Shown piece by piece: positions 45,663 through 52,254 of a stretch of 64,000 bases of DNA (position 1 is its first letter; the number at the start of each line of letters is the position of its first letter). Below the pieces are notes generated by a model that was not told the origin of the DNA, made no database searches, and was given only the letters and a program-made list of their open reading frames with translations. A program made the position numbers and the translations under genes. The DNA comes from an uncultured Holophagaceae bacterium (GTDB lineage: Bacteria > Acidobacteriota > Holophagae > Holophagales > Holophagaceae), in contig CAIOFF010000029.1 in NCBI GenBank assembly GCA_903857495.1, positions 1-64,000 of the forward strand. Reading direction: 5' to 3'.

Positions 45663-46591
45663 TGGCCAAGGGCCGGGGGCAGCGCACCTCCACCTTGGCA
45701 TTGCTGGGCTGGGCCGTGCTGGTGCTGGGCCTGGGGCTGGGCACCGGGTTGGTGCTGGGACAGCAGGGCTGCGGCCGGCGCCACACGCCCGCGCCGCACG
45801 AGGAACCGAAGCCCGAGCCGAAAAAGGGCGACCGGAAAGTTTCCGAGCCGAAGGCCAAGCCCACCGAGCCCACGCGCCCCGCCGAACCCGTGAAGCCCCA
45901 GCCCCCGGAACTCGGCCAGGGCCTGCCCCGCCTGGCCCTGGTGATCGATGACCTGGGCTACATCCAGCCGGAGCTGGTCACCCGTCTCTGCAGCCTGCCC
46001 GTGCCCCTGAGCGTGGCCGTGCTGCCCTACCTGGAATACACGCGGGAGAGCGCGGAGATCGCCCACCGCCTGGGCAAGGAGGTGATGCTGCACCTGCCCA
46101 TGGAGCCTCTGGGCTACCCCGGTCCCGGCCACGATCCCGGCCCCAACGCGATCCTCTACAGCCTGGCCGAGCCCGAAGTCCGCCGGCGCGTGCGCCTGGC
46201 CCTGGACGACATCCCGCACCGCAGCGGCGTGAACAACCACATGGGCAGCCGCATCACGCCCGATCGTGAGCGCATGAAGTGGGTGCTGCAGGAGCTCAAG
46301 GCCCGGAAGCTCTTCTTCGTGGACAGCCGCACCGAGAAGGACAGCGCCGCCTTCGACGTGGCCCAGGAGCTGGGCATCCCGGCGGTGCAGCGGCGGGTCT
46401 TCCTGGATGACGACAAGGCCTTCCCGGAGATGGAGAAGCAGTGGGAGCGTGCCCTCAAGCTGGCCGAGAAGGACGGCTTCGTGCTCATCATCGGGCACAT
46501 CTATCCCGAGACCGTCGCGGCCCTGGAGAAGCTGGTGCCCCGGTCCAAGGGGCAGGTGCGCTTCGTGACCGCAGGGCAGCTGGCCCGGTGA
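45662..46591 (+). CDS. Divergent polysaccharide deacetylase family protein (YibQ-like)
   Basis: This 309-residue protein has an N-terminal membrane anchor ([22 protein letters not shown]), a Pro/Lys/Glu-rich linker (about 40-80), and a deacetylase-like barrel from about 90. Motifs are [47 protein letters not shown] and [12 protein letters not shown]. In enterobacteria yibQ sits with envC, and in many bacteria next to ctpA-type proteases, as here. A role in envelope glycan metabolism is inferred. The ATG overlaps the S41-like gene stop by one base. Confidence 0.82.
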   Translation: MAKGRGQRTSTLALLGWAVLVLGLGLGTGLVLGQQGCGRRHTPAPHEEPKPEPKKGDRKVSEPKAKPTEPTRPAEPVKPQPPELGQGLPRLALVIDDLGYIQPELVTRLCSLPVPLSVAVLPYLEYTRESAEIAHRLGKEVMLHLPMEPLGYPGPGHDPGPNAILYSLAEPEVRRRVRLALDDIPHRSGVNNHMGSRITPDRERMKWVLQELKARKLFFVDSRTEKDSAAFDVAQELGIPAVQRRVFLDDDKAFPEMEKQWERALKLAEKDGFVLIIGHIYPETVAALEKLVPRSKGQVRFVTAGQLAR

Positions 46592-46625
46592 TAGGCTGGC
46601 CAGCAATGACAAGGAGCAGCGGTCC

Positions 46626-47012
46626 ATGGGCTTTCTTCCGGTTCTCGCGGTAGGTGTCGGGGCGGCCCTGGGCGCCTGGCTGCGCTGGGGCCTGGGCCTC
46701 CTCATGAATCCGCTGCTGGCAGAGGTGCCCCTGGGCACCCTGGCCGCGAACCTGCTGGGCGGCTACCTGGTGGGCCTGGCCGTGGCCCTGTTCACCCAGC
46801 ACCCCGGGCTGGCCCCCGAGGCCCGGCTGTTCCTCATTACGGGCTTCCTGGGCGGACTGACCACCTTCTCCACCTTTTCCGCGGAGGCCGTGCACCTGAT
46901 CACCCGGGGCGAGTACGGCTGGGCGGCGGGCCACATGGGATTGCATCTGGCGGGCTCGCTGGCGATGACCATGCTTGGGTTGTGGACGTTTAAGAGCTTC
47001 CTCAAGGCCTGA
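46626..47012 (+). CDS. crcB: Fluoride channel CrcB/Fluc
   Basis: This is a small inner-membrane fluoride exporter, 128 residues with four hydrophobic segments. It has the hallmarks [13 protein letters not shown], the pore Asn in [11 protein letters not shown], and the Phe-rich [19 protein letters not shown] is nine bases before the ATG. A DUF190 gene follows after 19 bases, a common partner of crcB. No fluoride riboswitch is seen in the short gap upstream. Confidence 0.92.
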   Translation: MGFLPVLAVGVGAALGAWLRWGLGLLMNPLLAEVPLGTLAANLLGGYLVGLAVALFTQHPGLAPEARLFLITGFLGGLTTFSTFSAEAVHLITRGEYGWAAGHMGLHLAGSLAMTMLGLWTFKSFLKA

Positions 47013-47031
47013 GCGTCCGGGGGGTGGCGTC

Positions 47032-47358
47032 ATGAAGGGCACCTACCTGATCTTCTTCATGCAAGAGGACCGCACGAGCCACGGCATCCTGGCCTACGAG
47101 TGGCTCCTGAAGGAGGCGCGCCACCTGGGCCTGGGGGGCGGCTCGGCCTTCAAGGCCATCGCGGGCTTCGGCCGCCACGGCCTCATCCACGCGGACCACT
47201 TCATCGAGCTGGCCGGGGACCTGCCCATCGAGGTCGCCTTCATGGTCACCGAGGAGGAGGCCGACCGCCTCATGGCGGCCGTGGCCGCCGAGGGCCTGGA
47301 GCTGGTCTACGTGCGCCTGCCCGGGGAGTGTGGCGTCATCGGCGCACACCAGGCCTAG
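47032..47358 (+). CDS. DUF190 family protein
   Basis: This is a small ferredoxin-fold-like cytoplasmic protein of 108 residues that commonly accompanies CrcB fluoride channels. Visible features are MKGTYLIFFMQEDRTSHG, WLLKEARHLGLGGGSAFKAI and GFGRHGLIHADHF. It has no catalytic motif. Its last four bases overlap the converging CDF gene. A regulatory or accessory role in fluoride handling is inferred from gene association only. Confidence 0.85.
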   Translation: MKGTYLIFFMQEDRTSHGILAYEWLLKEARHLGLGGGSAFKAIAGFGRHGLIHADHFIELAGDLPIEVAFMVTEEEADRLMAAVAAEGLELVYVRLPGECGVIGAHQA

Positions 47359-47978
47359 TGGCCGCAGCCGCAGCCGCCGGTGAAGGTCGCGCTGCGGGCG
47401 GCGCGGACCATGCCCAGGCCCTCGCGGCCGATGAGCGCTGCCAGGCCCAGGGCCGATACTGCGTCCACCCACCACAGGGCGGGCGAGAGCAGGAACAGCA
47501 GGCTGCCTGCCAGCAGGACGCCTGAGAGCTGGATGCAGGCCAGGCTGCAGGCGGCGTCCGCGGCCAGGGTGGCGCTGTCCAGGGCCTGGGCCGCGCGCAG
47601 CTTCGCCCGCCACAGGAAGACCATGAAGGACAGGGAGAGCAGGGCGATGACCAGGCCGGGCACCGTGGTGGGCGGGTGCGTCCGGGCGGTCAGCTGCAGC
47701 ACCGCGCCCCCGGCGATGCCCGCGGCCAGGGCCAGGAACAGCCAGCCGATGCGGCTCGTGGCCTTGCGCTCCCGGGTCAGGTCGCCGTGGTCCAGCAGCT
47801 TCCACAGCACCAGCAGGGCCGAGGCCACCTCGATGAAGCTGTCGGCGCCGAACCCGAAGAGGGCCACGGAGTCGTCGGCCCAGCCGAAGGCCATGGCGAC
47901 GAGGCCCTCCAGCACGTTGTAGGCGATGGTCAAGCCACAGAGCCAGAGGGCGCGCCGCCGCCAGTCCGCGGGGGTCAT
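47355..47978 (-). CDS. Cation diffusion facilitator-like transporter
   Basis: A 207-residue membrane protein with about six hydrophobic segments and the CDF-type acidic motifs FGFGADSFIEVASALLVLW and LDSATLAADAACSL. It lacks the cytoplasmic C-terminal domain of larger CDF proteins and ends in a metal-binding-like tail GGCGCGH. It probably exports a divalent metal such as zinc or iron. The ATG overlaps the stop of the RsbW-like gene by four bases, so the two are co-translated. Confidence 0.8.
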   Translation of the reverse strand: MTPADWRRRALWLCGLTIAYNVLEGLVAMAFGWADDSVALFGFGADSFIEVASALLVLWKLLDHGDLTRERKATSRIGWLFLALAAGIAGGAVLQLTARTHPPTTVPGLVIALLSLSFMVFLWRAKLRAAQALDSATLAADAACSLACIQLSGVLLAGSLLFLLSPALWWVDAVSALGLAALIGREGLGMVRAARSATFTGGCGCGH

Positions 47979-48415
47979 GCCTGGGCTTCGCGCACCTTGC
48001 GGGCCTTCACCAGCACCAGGGTGGAGCCTGCGGGGGTGCGCTCCATGAAGACCTCGTCCATGACCTGGCGCATGAAGAACACACCCCGGCCGCCGGGCTT
48101 CAGCAGGTTCTCGGGCAGGTTGGGATTGGGGAGCAGGTCCAGGTCCACGCCGGGGCCCTTGTCCTCGATGCGGATCTCGAAGCGGTCCGCCCGGGGCGTG
48201 AAGGTCACCTTGAGGGGCTTGTCCTTGTCCAGCTTGTTGCCATGGCGCATGGCGTTGGCGATGCCTTCCTGGATGGCCAGCCAGAGGCGCTCGCCGTCCT
48301 CCTGGGTGAAGCTCAGGTGCTTGAGGAACTCCGCGCCCACCACCTGGATCAGGTCGATGAACCGCAGATCCGTATTGCAGGTGAGGACGACGGGTAGCAG
48401 CGCGGGATGGGCCAT
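47975..48415 (-). CDS. RsbW-like serine-kinase / anti-sigma ATP-binding protein
   Basis: A 146-residue GHKL ATPase of the anti-sigma-factor type: N-box EGIANAMRHGN, G1 DKGPGVD and G2 GRGVFFMRQVMDEV are present, and there is no phospho-acceptor His. Such proteins sequester a sigma factor or regulate an anti-anti-sigma protein. No sigma, STAS or PP2C gene is in the window, so its partner is elsewhere. A TATTGT hexamer five bases before the ATG replaces a ribosome site. It overlaps the CDF gene. Confidence 0.85.
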   Translation of the reverse strand: MAHPALLPVVLTCNTDLRFIDLIQVVGAEFLKHLSFTQEDGERLWLAIQEGIANAMRHGNKLDKDKPLKVTFTPRADRFEIRIEDKGPGVDLDLLPNPNLPENLLKPGGRGVFFMRQVMDEVFMERTPAGSTLVLVKARKVREAQA

Positions 48416-48420
48416 GGACG

Positions 48421-48426
48421 ACAATA
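48421..48426 (-). promoter_or_regulatory. Candidate leaderless -10 box (TATTGT)
   Basis: Read on the minus strand, TATTGT is five bases before the ATG of the RsbW-like gene. A TTGGTT about 19 bases further upstream could serve as -35. Confidence 0.35.
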
Positions 48427-48536
48427 CCCTTTCACAGACCAGAAGAACCAAGCCCAAGGTACTTGGAATCCGGCCCCGGGAGCCAGTGGTTTTGCCGCGG
48501 AGCCCCTCGGGGAGGGCAGGGTCGGTGCCCTGGATC

Positions 48537-48551
48537 ACAATTAAGAATTGT
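48537..48551. promoter_or_regulatory. ACAATT-aag-AATTGT palindrome upstream of the NO reductase
   Basis: A perfect six-base dyad around three bases lies 69 bases before the qNor start, in an AT-rich patch (48537-48575) that also contains TAAATA. It does not match the FNR, NorR or NsrR consensus I know. It is a candidate operator. Confidence 0.35.
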
Positions 48552-48619
48552 TGGTCCTAAATATGGAGATTGATGAAATACTGCTCCCTGGCGTCGGTTG
48601 CGCCGGTTCGGAGGATGTG

Positions 48620-50851
48620 ATGAAACCAAGGTGGTGGCTGGTTCTGCTGGTGCTGTTGGCAGGGTTCGGGGTGCTGGGACTGGGGGGGCGGCAGATCGCC
48701 CAGAATGCCCCGCCGATCCCGCAGCGGGTGCTGGCCGAGGACGGCACCCTGCTGGTGGGACCCGGTCAGATCCTCGCGGGCCAGGTCAGCTACCTGGGCC
48801 ACGGCGGCCAGCACATCGGCTCCATCCTGGGGCACGGCTCCTACCTGGCGCCGGACTGGACCGCGAAGGCCCTGCATCAGTGGGCGGCGGGCACCCTGGC
48901 CGGTGTGCAGGCCAAGGGCGTTTCCCCGGCGGAAGCCAAGGCCCAGACCATATCTTTATTTCAGAATAATAAGTATGAAATAGCCACCGACACCCTGAAG
49001 CTGGATGCCACCCAGGCCCAGGCCTACCGCCAGACCCGCGCCGAGCTGGCCCGCATCGCCGTGGAAGGGGACAAGGAAGCCGCCATTCCCGCCCACTGGA
49101 TTCCCACCCAGGCCGAGGGCGAGCGGGTGGCCGACTTCTGGCTGTGGACCGCCTGGACTGCCGCCGCGCGGCGGCCGGGTTCCGCGGCCAGCTACACGCA
49201 GAACTGGCCCCACGAGCCCCTGGTGGGCAACAGCATCACGCCCATCAGCCACCTCTGGAGCATCCTCTCGATCATCCTGCTGATCCTGGGCGTGGGCCTC
49301 ATGGTCTGGCACCACGCCAGCCAGCCCGCCGAGGAGTTCCCCGCCCCCCAGGCCATCCCGGCGGCGCCCGCCACCCCCAGCCAGCGCTGGTCGGCGGTCT
49401 ACTTTGCCGTGGCCATGGCCCTGTTCCTGGTACAGATCGGCATGGGTGTCCTGACCGCCCATGACGCCGTGGAAGGCAACGCGCTCTATGGCGTGGACCT
49501 GTCCCGCATCCTGCCCTACGCGGCCTCGCGCACGTGGCACCTGCAGCTGGCCGTCTTCTGGATCGCCACCTGCTGGCTGGCCACGGGCCTCTACCTGGGT
49601 CCCAAGCTCAGCGCCAAGGAGCCCAAGGGCCAGTGGATCGGCGTGGCGGGCCTGCTGGTGGCCCTGGTGGTGGTCGTCGTCGGAGCCCTCGCGGGCGCCC
49701 ACCAGGCCATCCTGGGCAAGCTGTCCGGCTCCTTCCTGCTGGGGCATCAGGGTTATGAGTATGTGGAGCTGGGCCGCCTCTGGCAGATCCTGCTCACGGT
49801 GGGCATGGTTTTCTGGTTGGTGATGGTGGTGCGAGCCCTGCTGCCCGCCCTGCGCGGCGAAAAGGGCCGCGTGGGCCTGCTCAAGCTCTTCGTGCTGTCC
49901 GCCGTTGCCATCCCGCTGTTCTACTCCGCGGGCTTCATGTACACCCGCGAGACGCACATCGCCATGGCCGAATACTGGCGCTGGTGGGTGGTCCATCTCT
50001 GGGTGGAGGGCTTCTTCGAGGTCTTCGCCACCGTGGCCATCGCGCTGCTCACCACCCGCATGGGCCTGCTGCGCGAGAGCACTGCGCTGCGCGCCGTGGG
50101 CCTTTCCGTAGGCCTCTTCCTCGGCAGCGGCATCATCGGCACCTTCCACCACCTCTACTACACGGGCTCCCCGGCCTCCATCGCGGCCCTGGGCTCCGTG
50201 TTCAGCGCCCTGGAGATCGTGCCTCTCACCATCGTGGGTTTCGAGATCGCCCAGAGCCTCAAGGCCGGCCGCGCCCTGGGCAGCGGCTACGAGTGGCCCT
50301 TCCGGTTCTTCGCGGCCGTCTGCTTCTGGAACCTGGTGGGCGCCGGCGTCTTCGGCATGCTCATCAACCCGCCCTCGATCCTCTACTTCAGCCAGGGGCT
50401 CAACACTACGCCCATCCACAGCCACGCCGCGCTCTTCGGGGTCTACGGCTTCCTGGCCATCTCTCTCATGCTGTTCGCCCTGCGCGGCATGACCCCGGAC
50501 CGGGCCTGGGACGAGAAGTGGCTGCGCTACGGCTTCTGGGGCCTGAACCTGGGCCTGGTCCTCATGTTGGTGTTTTCGCTGATCCCCAGTGGCCTCTACC
50601 AGTTCGTGCAGAGCCTCGAGCATGGCACCTGGTATGCCCGCAGCGCGGCCGTGGTGCAGAGCCCCCTCATGCGCACCTTCACCTGGCTGCGCATGCCCGG
50701 CGATGTGCTCTTCGGCCTCGGCGCCCTCTCGGTGATCCTCTTCACCTTCAAGGCCGTCATCGGCGCCTGGGGCTGGCGGACCGCGGAAGAGACCGCACCC
50801 GCCAAGCCTGAAGCCGAGGGCGCCCCCGCCTTCGCCGCCGGGAGAGATTGA
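48620..50851 (+). CDS. norZ: Quinol-dependent nitric oxide reductase (qNor)
   Basis: This single-subunit membrane enzyme reduces NO to N2O with quinol electrons; 743 residues. An N-terminal transmembrane helix and periplasmic domain (about 30-220, with VLAEDGTLLVGPGQILAGQV) is fused to a 12-helix haem-copper-oxidase-like domain. That domain has His ligands in YAASRTWHLQLAVFW, GTFHHLYYTG and IHSHAALFGVYG. ATG 48620 has GGAGG five bases upstream. About 34 bases near 48950 are strikingly AT-rich although the encoded SLFQNNKYE region looks conserved. NO detoxification or denitrification is implied. Confidence 0.92.
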   Translation: MKPRWWLVLLVLLAGFGVLGLGGRQIAQNAPPIPQRVLAEDGTLLVGPGQILAGQVSYLGHGGQHIGSILGHGSYLAPDWTAKALHQWAAGTLAGVQAKGVSPAEAKAQTISLFQNNKYEIATDTLKLDATQAQAYRQTRAELARIAVEGDKEAAIPAHWIPTQAEGERVADFWLWTAWTAAARRPGSAASYTQNWPHEPLVGNSITPISHLWSILSIILLILGVGLMVWHHASQPAEEFPAPQAIPAAPATPSQRWSAVYFAVAMALFLVQIGMGVLTAHDAVEGNALYGVDLSRILPYAASRTWHLQLAVFWIATCWLATGLYLGPKLSAKEPKGQWIGVAGLLVALVVVVVGALAGAHQAILGKLSGSFLLGHQGYEYVELGRLWQILLTVGMVFWLVMVVRALLPALRGEKGRVGLLKLFVLSAVAIPLFYSAGFMYTRETHIAMAEYWRWWVVHLWVEGFFEVFATVAIALLTTRMGLLRESTALRAVGLSVGLFLGSGIIGTFHHLYYTGSPASIAALGSVFSALEIVPLTIVGFEIAQSLKAGRALGSGYEWPFRFFAAVCFWNLVGAGVFGMLINPPSILYFSQGLNTTPIHSHAALFGVYGFLAISLMLFALRGMTPDRAWDEKWLRYGFWGLNLGLVLMLVFSLIPSGLYQFVQSLEHGTWYARSAAVVQSPLMRTFTWLRMPGDVLFGLGALSVILFTFKAVIGAWGWRTAEETAPAKPEAEGAPAFAAGRD

Positions 50852-50883
50852 TCGGGGCTCGACTGCCAGAGTGAAGTTATTTT

Positions 50884-50953
50884 CACCACGAAGACAACGA
50901 AGACCACGAAGCACGGAACCGGCTTGGATGAGCGGGCCTTCTTCGTGGTCTTC
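50884..50953. repeat. CACGAAG-type dispersed inverted repeat
   Basis: GAAGACCACGAAG (50899-50911) and CTTCGTGGTCTTC (50941-50953) are perfect 13-bp inverted arms around 29 bases. The left side extends as further CACGAAGA-like units from 50884. It belongs with the element at 39.85-40.09 kb and resembles the CACCAAG family in build. Confidence 0.75.
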
Positions 50954-51007
50954 CTGTTGCCCCTGTCGTTTCCCCTCCAAGTCCCTGCGGTCTCCTGCGG
51001 GTTAAGA

Positions 51008-51051
51008 GTGCCTAACAAAACCCCGCGGCTCCGTGGGGTTTTGTTAGGCAC
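51008..51051. terminator. Perfect 17-bp hairpin, bidirectional terminator-like
   Basis: The arm GTGCCTAACAAAACCCC is repeated in inverse at 51035-51051 around the ten-base loop GCGGCTCCGT. T-rich DNA inside the stem gives a U-run in either direction. It lies between the nor gene and the acyltransferase gene, and its core is shared with the gltD hairpin at 26.94 kb. Confidence 0.65.
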
Positions 51052-51075
51052 GATAAGCTCGAAGCTGGAGCGGGC

Positions 51076-52254
51076 ATGACCTTGGATTCAGAGGACAGAA
51101 ACCCTGGGGCCAGAGCCGAAGCCCTGCCGAGGGACCCCGGCATCGACCTGCTGCGGGGGCTCTCCATCGTGCTGGTGGTCATGCACCACGTGGGTCTCCG
51201 CATCCCCCTCAAGGCGGGGGTGCTGGCCACCTTCCTGCCGCGCTGGTGCCTGGATGCCCTGATCTACAACGGCACCGAGGCCGTGTTCATCTTCTTCGTG
51301 ATCTCGGGCTTCCTCATCGCCTCCCACAGCCTGGTGCGCTGGGGCAGCCTGGCGGCCCTGGATGTCCGGGCCTTCTACACCCGCCGCGCCGCCCGCATCC
51401 TGCCCTCCCTCCTGATCCTGGTGGCGGTGCTGAGCCTGCTGCACCTGGTCGGGGCGCGGGACTACACCATCACCAGGGCCTCCCAGTCGCTGGCCCGGGC
51501 CATCCTGGCGGCCCTGGGCCTGCACCTGAACTGGTACGAGGGCCTGACGGGCTACCTGCCGGGCAACTGGGATGTGCTGTGGTCCCTCTCCATCGAGGAG
51601 CTCTTCTACCTGGGCTTCCCTCTGCTGTGCCTGGGCCTGCGCCGCCGGCGCGTCCTGGTGCCGGCGCTCCTGCTGCTGGCGCTGTCGCTGCCCCTCACCC
51701 GGGCGGCCCTGGCGGCCAATCCCATCTGGCAGGAGAAGGCCACCCTGCCGGGCATGGCCGCCATCGCCACGGGGGTTCTGGGGGCCCTGCTGGCTGCCGC
51801 GGTTCGCCCAAGGTGGACCTGGCTGCCGGGCCTCCTGCGGATGCTGGGCTGGGCGGGCGTGGTGGCCGTGCTCTGCTTCGAGAGCTGGCTCTGGCCCCGC
51901 CTGGGCAACGGGAGCCTGCTGCTCCTGACCGGTGGCACGCTGCTGCTCCTGCTGGGTTTTCACTGGCGCCCGCCGGTCCAGCGCCCCGGGGTGGCCTTCG
52001 GCTGGTTGCGTTCTTTCGGGCGGCTCAGCTACGAGGTCTACCTCACCCACATGTTCATCATCTGGCCCGTGGTCCGGGCCTACAAAGCCTACGGTGGCGG
52101 GCCGCGCTGGGGCATCCTCTGGTACCTGCCGGCCCTGGCTGCGTCCTGGGGGCTCGGCTGGCTGGTGGCGAGATTCCTCTCAACCCCCTGTGAGCAGTGT
52201 CTCCGGGGGCGGCTGGGAAGCATCCAGCCACCTGTCTCAGCCGCTGTTTCTTAG
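51076..52254 (+). CDS. Acyltransferase 3 family membrane protein
   Basis: This is a 392-residue multi-pass O-acyltransferase of the OafA/YrhL type, which adds acyl groups to surface sugars or lipids. About ten hydrophobic segments are seen. Family motifs are GIDLLRGLSIVLVVMHHVG with its His, FFVISGFLIASHSL, FYTRRAARILPSLL and WDVLWSLSIEELFYLGFPLL. GGAG precedes the ATG. Its last 18 bases overlap the converging ppc gene. The substrate cannot be inferred. Confidence 0.85.
   Translation: MTLDSEDRNPGARAEALPRDPGIDLLRGLSIVLVVMHHVGLRIPLKAGVLATFLPRWCLDALIYNGTEAVFIFFVISGFLIASHSLVRWGSLAALDVRAFYTRRAARILPSLLILVAVLSLLHLVGARDYTITRASQSLARAILAALGLHLNWYEGLTGYLPGNWDVLWSLSIEELFYLGFPLLCLGLRRRRVLVPALLLLALSLPLTRAALAANPIWQEKATLPGMAAIATGVLGALLAAAVRPRWTWLPGLLRMLGWAGVVAVLCFESWLWPRLGNGSLLLLTGGTLLLLLGFHWRPPVQRPGVAFGWLRSFGRLSYEVYLTHMFIIWPVVRAYKAYGGGPRWGILWYLPALAASWGLGWLVARFLSTPCEQCLRGRLGSIQPPVSAAVS

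Noticed and set aside
46592-46625. Fluoride riboswitch before crcB
   Set aside because: The gap is only 34 bases, too short for the aptamer, and no pseudoknot signature is visible.
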